Shown here: one piece after another, positions 1 to 7,224 of the stretch
How positions within the stretch are numbered: position 1 is the stretch's first letter
How the letters are laid out: every line of letters starts with the position of its first letter
Assembly: GCA_003537645.1 (NCBI GenBank)
Contig: DPRM01000050.1
Span: forward strand, 8,775 to 22,476
DNA: 13,702 nucleotides
Reading direction: 5' to 3'
Source of the DNA: Prolixibacteraceae bacterium
Lineage (GTDB): Bacteria > Bacteroidota > Bacteroidia > Bacteroidales > Prolixibacteraceae
The notes under the pieces: model-generated
The model's input: the letters and a program-made list of their open reading frames with translations, nothing else
What the model was told of the DNA's origin: nothing
Database searches by the model: none
Translations under genes and position numbers: made by a program

Positions 1-1794
1 AACCTGATTTTGCTCGATGAGGCACCGGTTTACAACGCCTCGCATTTACTTGGTTTTTTCTCCGTTTTCAATTCCGAAGCCATTCGCGATGCGGAATTGC
101 TCAAAGGTTCTATTCCGGCAGAATATGGCGGACGAGCCTCTTCCGTGCTCGATATCAGGATGAAAGAGGGAAATATGAAGGATTATCATACATCCGGTAA
201 TATAGGATTGATTTCGTCGAATTTAAGTTTCGAAGGGCCAATTAAAACTGATGTAAGTTCGTTTATGGTGAGCGCCCGCCGAACTTATGCCGACTTATTC
301 CTGAAGTTTGCCCCCAACAAAGCCCTTCGGGAAACCGATCTGTATTTCTACGACCTGAATATGAAAACCAATTTCAAACTAGATGAGACGAACCGTTTGT
401 TTGTTTCCGGCTATTTGGGGCGCGATAAGTTTCGGATGGAAGATCAGTTCGGGTTTGATTGGGGAAGCAAGACTGCCACTATCAGATTGAATCATACTTT
501 TAGCGAAAAGTTGTTTTCGAACAGTTCACTTATTTTTAGTAATTACTCCTATCAGATTGATATGTCGGGTGATAACGATGTCCTTCTTGGTTCAGTCATT
601 CAGGATTTAAACCTGAAACAAGATTTCAGCTGGTACCTGAATGCAAAGAATACGCTAAAATTCGGAACAAACATTATTTTCCATAAAATTGTTCCGGGCG
701 AAGTTGAAGCTTCACCAAGAAGTGTTTACAAAACCTTGGAAGTTAGGCCACGCCGGGCTCTCGAAAGTGCATTCTATGTTTCAAATAGTCAGCAATTTTC
801 GGAGCGTCTGAAAATTTATTATGGCCTTCGCCTGGCTTTGTTTTCGAATGTTGGTCCGGGCGATTTTTACCGTTTCGACAGTAACGGAAATCTGATTGAA
901 ACAAACAGTTACGACCGGTTTAAATGGGTTAAAACACAGGGCGGACCGGAACCTCGCCTTGCATTAAATTATCGGATAGGTACTTACGATGCCTTAAAAG
1001 CTTCGTACAACCGGATTTATCAGTTTATTCATTTGTTAACGAATTCAACAGCATCGACACCAACCGATGTTTGGCTGCCGAGCAGCGACAACGTGAAACC
1101 GCAGATTTCTGATCAGTGGTCGGTTGGATATTTCAGAAACAGTACAAAAAACAGGTACGAATCGTCGGTTGAACTCTATTACAAGAATCTGCAAAATCAG
1201 ATCGATTACAGAAACGGGGCCAAATTGGTTTTTAATTCAACAGTGGAAGCTGAACTGGTTTTCGGGCGTGGCTGGGCTTACGGAGCTGAATTTTTATTCA
1301 GGAAAAATGAGGGAAAACTAACCGGTTGGCTTGGCTATACCCTGGCGAAAACGATGCGGCAGTTTGACCTGATCAATAATGGGCAGGCTTTTCCGGCCCG
1401 ACAAGACAGACGCCATGATATTTCGGTGGTTGCGATGTATGATTTGAGCCGGAAGTTGCAGTTGTCGGCAACATGGGTGTATAATACCGGAAATGCTGTA
1501 ACTTTTCCAAATGGGAAATACATGGTTGATGGCAGGGTGGTTGGCTATTATACACAACAGAATGGATACCGGATGCCTGATTACCACCGGCTTGACATAG
1601 GGTTGACCTGGTTGCGGAAGCGAACTGCTAAATTTGATTCGAGCTGGAATTTTTCGGTTTACAACGCCTACGGAAGAGAAAATGCCTATTTTATTTCATT
1701 CAGGCAAAACAGGGAAAATCCGGAACAGACTGAAGCTGTGCAGATTTCATTGTTCAAGATTATTCCGTCAGTAAGTTATAAATTCAAATTCTGA
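1..1794 (+). CDS. TonB-dependent outer-membrane receptor, 5'-truncated by the window edge
   Basis: The frame is open from base 1 with no stop, so the first 597 visible residues are the C-terminal part of a longer receptor. The signal peptide, any CarboxypepD_reg-like domain and most of the plug lie outside the window. Visible residues 1-52 are the end of the plug: an LLDEAPVYN stretch, then ELLKGSIPAEYGGRASSVLD around residues 33-51, the typical plug-to-barrel junction. The rest is a beta-barrel of alternating aromatic strands that ends in Phe, as outer-membrane barrels do. Such receptors import large ligands across the outer membrane using TonB-ExbBD energy. The stop lies 3 bp before the DUF4249 lipoprotein gene, so the two are almost certainly co-transcribed as a receptor and surface-lipoprotein pair analogous to SusC/SusD. 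The ligand is unknown. There is no btuFCD or siderophore gene nearby, so a cobalamin or iron role cannot be claimed. Confidence 0.93.
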   Translation, partial: NLILLDEAPVYNASHLLGFFSVFNSEAIRDAELLKGSIPAEYGGRASSVLDIRMKEGNMKDYHTSGNIGLISSNLSFEGPIKTDVSSFMVSARRTYADLFLKFAPNKALRETDLYFYDLNMKTNFKLDETNRLFVSGYLGRDKFRMEDQFGFDWGSKTATIRLNHTFSEKLFSNSSLIFSNYSYQIDMSGDNDVLLGSVIQDLNLKQDFSWYLNAKNTLKFGTNIIFHKIVPGEVEASPRSVYKTLEVRPRRALESAFYVSNSQQFSERLKIYYGLRLALFSNVGPGDFYRFDSNGNLIETNSYDRFKWVKTQGGPEPRLALNYRIGTYDALKASYNRIYQFIHLLTNSTASTPTDVWLPSSDNVKPQISDQWSVGYFRNSTKNRYESSVELYYKNLQNQIDYRNGAKLVFNSTVEAELVFGRGWAYGAEFLFRKNEGKLTGWLGYTLAKTMRQFDLINNGQAFPARQDRRHDISVVAMYDLSRKLQLSATWVYNTGNAVTFPNGKYMVDGRVVGYYTQQNGYRMPDYHRLDIGLTWLRKRTAKFDSSWNFSVYNAYGRENAYFISFRQNRENPEQTEAVQISLFKIIPSVSYKFKF

Positions 1795-1797
1795 GCT

Positions 1798-2619
1798 ATG
1801 GCGAATCGGTTAATATATATTCCAGTATTCATTTTAGCCTTTTTTGTTATTTCGTCCTGCGAAAAAGTGATAGAGTTCGATTTGTTGGAATCGGAAGAAG
1901 CCTTTGTAATAGAAGCGATTATCACCAACAGCAAACAGCCTTTTACTGTGCTGGTTTCCAAAACCTCACCTTATTTCGGGGCAAAATCCAATCATCCGGT
2001 TTCGGGAGCCATTGTAAGTGTGAGAGCCGAAAAGGGAAAAGCAAAGTTTTTTGACGAAATAGAACCGGGAGTTTATCAGTTAAGAGGAACAATTGCTTCT
2101 GCCGGATATTGGTATATTATTGATGTTGAATATGATGGCGTAAATTATACCGCAAAGTCGTTTATGAACGAAGTGGTTCCGATTTTGGATTTGAGTTTTT
2201 CGTATTTCGATGGATTCGGATTCTTCGATAGCGGCTATAAAGTAAACACTTACATCAGAGATCCGGCGGGAACTGAGAATTATTACCGTTTGAAGTATTA
2301 CGTAAATAGCCGGATTGCTGACGATAAAGGCGAAATTGCACTTTACACCGATCAGCTTTTCAATGGAAAAGATATTGGTTTAGGCCAGCGTTCACAAGTG
2401 TTTCAGGAAACTGATACGCTGACTATTGAGTTGCAATCAATCGATAAAGCTGTTTATAATTACTTTTCGATGCTCGAAAGTATTTCAGGAGGTAGTTTGC
2501 AGCAAACAGCATCGCCGGCCAATCCGGTAAGTAACTTTAGCAATGGTGCGTTAGGCTATTTTTCGGCTTATACATTTGACCGTAAGACGGTTGTAATAAA
2601 GGATTATATCAGAAAATAA
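1798..2619 (+). CDS. DUF4249 family lipoprotein, partner of the TonB-dependent receptor
   Basis: This is a 273-residue protein. The N-terminus is a lipoprotein signal: Lys/Arg-poor but hydrophobic residues 4-17, then a lipobox ending ISSC with the acylated Cys at residue 21. The mature part begins with beta-strand-rich sequence (EFDLLESEEAFVIEAIITN), as in DUF4249 proteins. The C-terminus carries the family-like stretch ANPVSNFSNGALGYFSAY near residues 241-258. DUF4249 proteins commonly sit directly downstream of TonB-dependent receptors in Bacteroidota and are presumed to help ligand capture or receptor gating at the outer membrane; their biochemistry is not established. The start codon lies 3 bp after the receptor stop, which supports one operon. 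I see no strong acidic surface-export signal after Cys21, so whether it faces outward is uncertain. The gene ends 9 bp from the stop codon of the convergent AraC gene. Confidence 0.85.
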   Translation: MANRLIYIPVFILAFFVISSCEKVIEFDLLESEEAFVIEAIITNSKQPFTVLVSKTSPYFGAKSNHPVSGAIVSVRAEKGKAKFFDEIEPGVYQLRGTIASAGYWYIIDVEYDGVNYTAKSFMNEVVPILDLSFSYFDGFGFFDSGYKVNTYIRDPAGTENYYRLKYYVNSRIADDKGEIALYTDQLFNGKDIGLGQRSQVFQETDTLTIELQSIDKAVYNYFSMLESISGGSLQQTASPANPVSNFSNGALGYFSAYTFDRKTVVIKDYIRK

Positions 2620-2628
2620 TCTGGCCGA

Positions 2629-3495
2629 CTAATTGCCTGCCACTCTTTTGCGGTAATTGCGGGGCGAGATGCCCATTTTTTTCTGGAAATCTTTCGAGAA
2701 ATAATACGGATCGGAATAACCCATTAAAAACGAAATCTCTTTAATTTTTACTTTGCTGAAATCAAGATATTCGCAGGCCTTTGTGATTTTAAGGTGTGAA
2801 AAATAGCTCGACGGACTGTAGCCTGTTTTTTTACGAAACAAGGTTGTGAGGTACGACGGTGAATAACCGGCTGCTTCAGCAATTTCATCCAAACTTAACT
2901 TTTTGCCCAGGTTTTGCTCCATAAACTGAATGGCGTGACTGATCCCGGGATTCTGTTCTTCCATCAGATCGTCGCTGGTGCGGCTGGCATAAATAAAAGT
3001 TGCCAGCAAATGACCGAAACAAAGATTGATGTATTGATAATTCGCGTTGTAAAAGCCTTTGGTCAGATTGCTGAACAGCTCATCAAAAAGCATCATCCGG
3101 TTGGCAACCATATTATTAACCGATGGAATCAGATCGCGCACAACGGTAAAATCTTTTTCCATGATCTTGCTTTTTTCGCCATTGAACTTGCAGGTTAGAA
3201 AAACAGATGGATCGGTGTCGCCGGTTTGAATTTTGAAGGTAAATCCCTGTGGAATAATGCAATACTGATTTTGATTGAAAGGAACCAAATCTCCTGAAAT
3301 TTGGATAATGCCGCCGCCTTTGGTGCAAAAGATCAATTGATGGTCATCCAGCTTTACCTGATCGGACCACAGCGTATCGGATTTTACCAATATTTCGGCC
3401 AACTCGCACAAATACAAGTCTTTGGTGAGCGAATTGTTTTTCTGTTCTGCAATGATAAACGTGGGTAGTTTAAAAAACCGCTTTTTAATGATCAT
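2629..3495 (-). CDS. AraC-family transcriptional regulator with cupin-like sensor domain
   Basis: This is a 288-residue cytoplasmic regulator. Residues about 20-105 form an AraC_binding-type cupin sensor (LIFCTKGGGIIQISGD, then IIPQGFTFKI). Residues about 106-180 are a helical linker. Residues about 186-285 hold the double helix-turn-helix: first helix pair around LSLDEIAEAAGYSPSYLTTL, second around IKEISFLMGYSDPYYFSKDF, closing with the family signature GISPRNYRK. It has no transmembrane or two-component domains, so it is a one-component ligand sensor rather than a hybrid sensor. It is transcribed away from the corrinoid-protein gene across a 275-bp shared control region, and it is convergent with the DUF4249 gene. 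By position it is the best candidate regulator of the downstream methyl-transfer cluster. That link, and the inducer, are inferences. Its cupin resembles those of sugar-sensing AraC proteins only in general outline. Confidence 0.9.
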   Translation of the reverse strand: MIIKKRFFKLPTFIIAEQKNNSLTKDLYLCELAEILVKSDTLWSDQVKLDDHQLIFCTKGGGIIQISGDLVPFNQNQYCIIPQGFTFKIQTGDTDPSVFLTCKFNGEKSKIMEKDFTVVRDLIPSVNNMVANRMMLFDELFSNLTKGFYNANYQYINLCFGHLLATFIYASRTSDDLMEEQNPGISHAIQFMEQNLGKKLSLDEIAEAAGYSPSYLTTLFRKKTGYSPSSYFSHLKITKACEYLDFSKVKIKEISFLMGYSDPYYFSKDFQKKMGISPRNYRKRVAGN

Positions 3496-3523
3496 GGGTT
3501 TGAGTAATTAATCATTGAGTTAA

Positions 3524-3639
3524 CTCCGAAAAGTCGATTATTTATCCCGAAGGGATAAAATTTGAATAACCGCCGGTGAAACCGGATATTCAAATTCAGT
3601 CCTTTCAGGACTAACTTTTGACCTACAAACTTTTCGGAG
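3524..3639. repeat. Composite palindromic element: three tandem hairpins inside an 11-bp inverted repeat
   Basis: Outer arms CTCCGAAAAGT (3524-3534) and ACTTTTCGGAG (3629-3639) are perfect inverted repeats. Inside are three successive hairpins. Hairpin 1 is TTTATCCC/GGGATAAA with a GAA loop (3541-3559). Hairpin 2 has a 10-bp outer stem (3559-3568 with 3587-3596) capped by CCGGT-GAA-ACCGG (3573-3585). Hairpin 3 is AGTCCT/AGGACT with a TTC loop (3598-3612). The GAA and TTC tri-loops are complementary to each other in character, so the element looks similar on both strands. It resembles dispersed REP-like intergenic repeats seen in Bacteroidota genomes. Genome-wide copy number cannot be judged from this window. 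Confidence 0.7.
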
Positions 3640-3714
3640 CATAATCACGGATTTAGTAATTAATTCTTTCAAAAAAAGTAATATTTTACATCTTTATCAA
3701 AGAAAATACTATTT

Positions 3715-3742
3715 TTTGTTGATTTGGTAGCAACTACTTTTG
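3715..3742 (+). promoter_or_regulatory. Bacteroidota-type promoter candidate for the corrinoid gene
   Basis: TACTTTTG at 3735-3742 matches the Bacteroidota -7 consensus TAnnTTTG exactly. It lies 28 bp before the ATG at 3771. A TTTG at 3715-3718, and an overlapping TTG at 3719-3721, could serve as the -33 element, though the 16-bp spacing is short. A small dyad GTTG/CAAC (3718-3721 with 3731-3734) sits between the two boxes and might be an operator. AT-rich partial inverted repeats occupy about 3666-3718 just upstream, where an activator of the AraC type could bind. This is a consensus match only. Confidence 0.5.
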
Positions 3743-3770
3743 AATCACTTTAAAATCTAAAACTCAAATC

Positions 3771-4439
3771 ATGAACGAATTATTAATCAAACTGGCTGAA
3801 TGTATCGAATTTGGCAAGATAAACATGGCTTCTCCGTATCCACCGCAAATGAAAGGACAGGAAGGCGCCGACGAAATTACTCGCCGTGCTCTTGAAGAAG
3901 GTGTTCCGCCGCAGGATATCTTGTCAAATGGACTGATGCCGGGCATGGAACGGATTGGCGTCAAGTTCCGTGAAAATAAAGTGTTTGTTCCACAAGTGTT
4001 GATGTCGGCGAAAGCGATGAGTACAGCAATGCTTCATCTGAAACCACATTTTTTATCTGGCGCAGCCAAACAAAAGGGAACTTTTATCATCGGAACTGTT
4101 CTGGGCGATTTGCACGATATTGGCAAAAATCTGGTTGGAATGATGGTGGAAGGAAATGGCTACAAGGTAATTGATCTGGGCACCGATGTAGGTTCCGACA
4201 AGTTCATTGAAGCGGTAAGGCAAAATCCGGAAGCAGTGGTTGGATTGTCGGCATTGCTGACCACCACGATGGTAAACATGGAAAAGATCACACGCGAAAT
4301 AAAGGAAGCAATGCCCGGAACGCTTGTTACAATTGGCGGAGCGCCTGTAAACAATGATTTCTGTTCAAAAATCGGCGCCGACAATTATTCTCCCGATCCG
4401 CAGGGAGTTGTTGAATATCTGAACAGCAAAATTGCATAA
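3771..4439 (+). CDS. Corrinoid (cobalamin-binding) methyltransferase protein, MtaC/MtbC-like
   Basis: This is a 222-residue methyl carrier of the family of stand-alone corrinoid proteins used in methanol, methylamine and O-demethylase systems. Residues 1-95 form the helical cap domain (MtbC_N / B12-binding_2), which shields the upper face of the corrin. Residues about 103-222 form the Rossmann-like B12-binding domain. The base-off motif DxHxxG is present as D113-L-H115-D-I-G118, with His115 the expected lower cobalt ligand. The downstream conserved Ser160 and the G189-G190 pair near IGGAPV, which contact the nucleotide tail, are also visible. Length is normal for the family (about 210-220). 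It would carry the methyl group on Co(III) between a demethylating enzyme and an acceptor enzyme, both of which are plausibly encoded just downstream. It is the first gene of the cluster and follows a promoter candidate. Confidence 0.93.
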   Translation: MNELLIKLAECIEFGKINMASPYPPQMKGQEGADEITRRALEEGVPPQDILSNGLMPGMERIGVKFRENKVFVPQVLMSAKAMSTAMLHLKPHFLSGAAKQKGTFIIGTVLGDLHDIGKNLVGMMVEGNGYKVIDLGTDVGSDKFIEAVRQNPEAVVGLSALLTTTMVNMEKITREIKEAMPGTLVTIGGAPVNNDFCSKIGADNYSPDPQGVVEYLNSKIA

Positions 4440-4503
4440 ATCGATTTTCCGCTTACTTACCCAATTGGTTTTTTGTAGCAGTCAATTATTGTCTTCATAA
4501 TCA

Positions 4504-4534
4504 TTAAGTCGTCAGTTCAAATCAACTTAACGAC
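4504..4534. other. Overlapping short dyads upstream of the URO-D methyltransferase gene
   Basis: In the 170-bp gap between the corrinoid and URO-D genes, TTAAGT (4504-4509) can pair with ACTTAA (4525-4530). Alternatively GTCGT (4508-4512) can pair with ACGAC (4530-4534). The two pairings share bases and exclude each other. This could be a protein-binding dyad or chance in AT-rich DNA. A near-match to the -7 element, TAAGTTTA, lies at 4573-4580, 29 bp before the ATG at 4610. I recognise no cobalamin or SAM riboswitch in this gap. Confidence 0.2.
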
Positions 4535-4609
4535 CACCAAATGATAATTAAATGACTTTCAATGACATTCGGTAAGTTTAGGCGTATTCATATAAACTAA
4601 CACAATACC

Positions 4610-6229
4610 ATGCACGGACTTTCATTGATAAAACAGGCAATCAAACTTAAACCTGTTGCACGCATTCCATGGGTACCTTTTGTGGGTGTTCATGCCGCCT
4701 ATTTAATTGGAGTGGATGCCGAAGAATACCTGAAATCATCGAAAAACATGATTGCCGGATTGAACAAGGCCATCGAATTGTACAAGCCCGACGGGATTCC
4801 GGTTAGTTTTGATTTACAGCTTGAAGCCGAAATTCTTGGATGCAAGTTGAAATGGGCAAAGGAAAATCCGCCAGCGGTGGTTTCACATCCTTTGGTGGAA
4901 GGAACATTGCTAAGTTCGTTAAAACTTCCTGAAGCGCATGAAGGCCGAATTCCGCTTGTTCTGGAAACTACCCGGGCATTGCGTGCCAGTCATCCTGAAA
5001 TTGCTTTGTACGGACTGATTACCGGTCCGTTTACACTTGCACTTCACTTATTGGGGACCGACATTTTCATGAAGCTGTTTGAAGATCCGGAGTATGTGAT
5101 GGAGGTGATGAATTTTTGTACCGAAGTAGCTGTCAGATATTCGGAAATGCTGATTGATGCCGGATGTGATGTAATCGCGGTGGTCGATCCGATGACCAGC
5201 CAGATTGATCCGCTTTCGTTCGAAACTTTCGTGACTCCTTTTGCAAGCCGCATTTTTGATTTTGTGCGCGAAAAGCAAAAGCTGAGTTCATTTTTTGTTT
5301 GCGGCCATGCCCAGCAAAACATTGAAGCAATGTGCGATTGCCGTCCGGACAATATTTCTATCGACGAAAACATTCCGCTTGAATATGTGAAAGAAATTGC
5401 CTTGTCGAAAAACATCAGTTTCGGTGGAAACATGAAACTGACGGTGGTTCTGCTGATGGGCGATGCCGATGATGCAAAGCATGATGCCCTTGCCTGTATG
5501 GATTCAGGAGGAAATCTGGGATTTATACTGGCTCCGGGTTGCGATTTGCCAATGCAAACACCTGTCGAAAATATTCAGGCAGTTTCCGAATTGGTTTTCA
5601 GTCAGTATCTTCAGGATGTTGCCCGAAATTTAGAGAAGAAGGAAAGCAAACTTGACATTATGAACATGAAGGATTACGGGCAGTCGGACAAAGTGATTGT
5701 CGATATCATTACCCTCGATTCCGAATCCTGCGCGCCGTGTCAATACATGGTGGAAGCGGTAAAAAGAATTGCTCCTCATTTCGATGGAGTAGTTGAATGG
5801 CGCGAACATCCGATCAAAAAAATGGAAGCGGTGTCGTTTATGTCGTCGATGATGGTAAAAAATATTCCAACGATTTGTATCGACGGAAAGATTGTTTTCG
5901 TATCGCAAATACCGCCGCAAAGCCAGTTAATTGAAGCCATTCAGAAACGCATCAATGAAAAGCTGAAACTCCGGATCAAATCGAAACGCAGCGAAATACT
6001 GATTCTTGGCGAAACAGAAAAGGAATGTGCCGAACTAACTAAAAAAGTAAAGCGCGCCATTGCCGAACTGGGTAAAAACATTGCTGTAACAGTTGTTGCC
6101 GACAAAGCCCAGATGAATTCCTACGGAATAAAGAAAGGCCCTGCAGTTGTAACCGTGAACTATAAGATGAAATCATCGGCAGCAGTTCCTTCGCTCGATG
6201 TAATCAAAGAATGGGTAAAGGAGATTTAA
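4610..6229 (+). CDS. URO-D superfamily (MtaA/CmuA-type) corrinoid methyltransferase fused to two thioredoxin-fold domains
   Basis: This is a 539-residue fusion. Residues 1-340 are a URO-D-fold methyltransferase of the MtaA/MtbA/CmuA/MtvB group, which moves methyl groups to or from corrinoid proteins; the second half of a zinc-type site is visible at APGC311DLPMQTP. The usual HxC motif reads F229-V-C231-G-H233, so the His position is occupied by Phe, with a His two residues after the Cys. Residues about 360-450 form a thioredoxin-like domain with C374-A-P-C377 and the cis-Pro segment KNIP420T. Residues about 461-539 match the small thioredoxin_3 fold (ILILGETEKEC, YGIKKGPAVV, VPSLDVIKEW), but one Cys of its GCxxC is lost and only C473 remains. 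Normal family members are about 340 residues long, so the last 200 are extra. Heme synthesis is unlikely, given the corrinoid gene before it and the homocysteine methyltransferase gene after it. Substrate unknown. Confidence 0.88.
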   Translation: MHGLSLIKQAIKLKPVARIPWVPFVGVHAAYLIGVDAEEYLKSSKNMIAGLNKAIELYKPDGIPVSFDLQLEAEILGCKLKWAKENPPAVVSHPLVEGTLLSSLKLPEAHEGRIPLVLETTRALRASHPEIALYGLITGPFTLALHLLGTDIFMKLFEDPEYVMEVMNFCTEVAVRYSEMLIDAGCDVIAVVDPMTSQIDPLSFETFVTPFASRIFDFVREKQKLSSFFVCGHAQQNIEAMCDCRPDNISIDENIPLEYVKEIALSKNISFGGNMKLTVVLLMGDADDAKHDALACMDSGGNLGFILAPGCDLPMQTPVENIQAVSELVFSQYLQDVARNLEKKESKLDIMNMKDYGQSDKVIVDIITLDSESCAPCQYMVEAVKRIAPHFDGVVEWREHPIKKMEAVSFMSSMMVKNIPTICIDGKIVFVSQIPPQSQLIEAIQKRINEKLKLRIKSKRSEILILGETEKECAELTKKVKRAIAELGKNIAVTVVADKAQMNSYGIKKGPAVVTVNYKMKSSAAVPSLDVIKEWVKEI

Positions 6230-6231
6230 AA

Positions 6232-6283
6232 AGTGCCTAAAGTGAGCTAAAGTTGGGAGTGCCTAAAGTTTAGCTTTAGCACT
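6232..6283. repeat. Direct repeat plus hairpin between methyltransferase genes
   Basis: AGTGCCTAAAGT occurs twice (6232-6243 and 6258-6269), with a related GAGCTAAAGT between them (6244-6253). The second copy pairs with CTTTAGCACT (6274-6283), giving a 10-bp stem with one bulged C (6263) and a TTTAG loop. It starts 2 bp after the stop of the URO-D gene and fills half the 103-bp gap before the homocysteine methyltransferase. There is no T-tract immediately after it, so it is not a standard intrinsic terminator. A dispersed REP-like repeat, or an mRNA-stabilising 3' hairpin, is more likely. Confidence 0.6.
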
Positions 6284-6332
6284 GCAGGGGCAATATTGAA
6301 AAAAATATTAAAACAGATCAAAACCTATCATT

Positions 6333-7217
6333 ATGAGCAAAATACTACAAGAAATACAAAAAGGTAAAATTCTCGTTTCGGATGGAGCTTGGGGAACTTT
6401 TCTTCAGCAAAAAGGATTGAAACCTTCCGAATGCCCCGAAGAATGGAATATTTCGCGGGCTGATGATGTTTTCGACATTGCAAAAAGCTATGTCGATGCA
6501 GGCGCCGATATGATTGAAACCAACAGTTTCGGCGGAAATTATTTCAAGCTGAAAAATTACGGCTTCGAAGACCGTGTTTTCGAAATTAACAAAGCAGCCG
6601 CCGAAATAAGCCGGAAAGCTGCCGGTTCCGATCGGTTTGTGCTGGGTTCTGTGGGCCCGACCGGTAAACTGCTAATGATGGAAGAAGTTACTGAAGCGGA
6701 ACTTTACGAGGCTTTTAAAGAGCAATCAATTGCCCTTGAAGCCGGAGGAGCAGATGCCATTGTAATTGAAACTATGACCGATCTTGAAGAAGCGCGCATT
6801 GCTGTGAAAGCTGCCAAAGAAAATACCCGTTGCGAAGTTTTCTGTACCATGACTTTCGATAAAATAATTGGAGGCGAATACCGCACCATGATGGGAATTT
6901 CGCCCACAGAAATGACCGAAGCGCTTGTTGATGCCGGTGCTGCGGTAATTGGCGCAAACTGCGGAAACGGAATCGCCGATATGATTGGCATTGTAAAAGA
7001 AATCAGGCTGGCGAACGCGTCCATTCCGATTTTAATTCATGCCAACGCCGGAATGCCGCATTTTTGCGATGGAGAAACCACTTTCCCCGAGTCGCCTGAT
7101 GATATGGCCGGAAATGTGAAAGAAATTGCCGAAGCCGGAGCCAACATTATTGGTGGCTGCTGCGGCACAACTCCCGGGCACATTTGCAAGGTTCGCGAGG
7201 TGGTGAAAAGCTTGTAG
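6333..7217 (+). CDS. Stand-alone homocysteine S-methyltransferase (MetH N-terminal/BHMT-type)
   Basis: This 294-residue TIM-barrel enzyme transfers a methyl group to homocysteine, giving methionine. The family opening DGAWGTFLQQKG is at residues 17-28, and ETNSFGGNY at 62-70 forms part of the barrel. The three zinc ligands are present: C210 in IGANCGNG, and the pair C276-C277 in GGCCGTTPGHI. The length equals the isolated Hcy-binding domain of cobalamin-dependent methionine synthase; the folate, cobalamin and activation domains are not attached. BHMT and S-methylmethionine-dependent enzymes have the same fold. With a free corrinoid protein gene and a MetH-activation-type gene in the same cluster, the corrinoid is the most likely methyl donor here, by inference. 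The downstream gap holds a long imperfect palindrome, and the gene is otherwise codirectional with the cluster. Confidence 0.92.
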   Translation: MSKILQEIQKGKILVSDGAWGTFLQQKGLKPSECPEEWNISRADDVFDIAKSYVDAGADMIETNSFGGNYFKLKNYGFEDRVFEINKAAAEISRKAAGSDRFVLGSVGPTGKLLMMEEVTEAELYEAFKEQSIALEAGGADAIVIETMTDLEEARIAVKAAKENTRCEVFCTMTFDKIIGGEYRTMMGISPTEMTEALVDAGAAVIGANCGNGIADMIGIVKEIRLANASIPILIHANAGMPHFCDGETTFPESPDDMAGNVKEIAEAGANIIGGCCGTTPGHICKVREVVKSL

Positions 7218-7224
7218 CTGTAGG

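Noticed and set aside
1..2619. Cobalamin uptake (BtuB) role for the TonB receptor because of the nearby corrinoid genes
   Set aside because: The receptor is paired with a DUF4249 lipoprotein, separated from the corrinoid genes by an oppositely oriented regulator, and has no BtuF/C/D or BtuG-like partner in the window.
3640..4609. Cobalamin or SAM riboswitch upstream of the corrinoid or URO-D genes
   Set aside because: I looked for a B12-box-like or SAM-I-like core in both gaps and saw none. The only structures are REP-like hairpins and weak dyads.
5044..5433. A 129-codon open frame on the minus strand inside the URO-D gene
   Set aside because: It is antisense to a well-supported coding region, has no recognisable domain and no start context. 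It is a shadow of codon usage on the plus strand.
4610..5630. Uroporphyrinogen decarboxylase (HemE) for heme synthesis
   Set aside because: The fold family matches, but Cys residues in zinc-type positions, the adjacent corrinoid protein and homocysteine methyltransferase genes, and the absence of heme genes point to a corrinoid methyltransferase.
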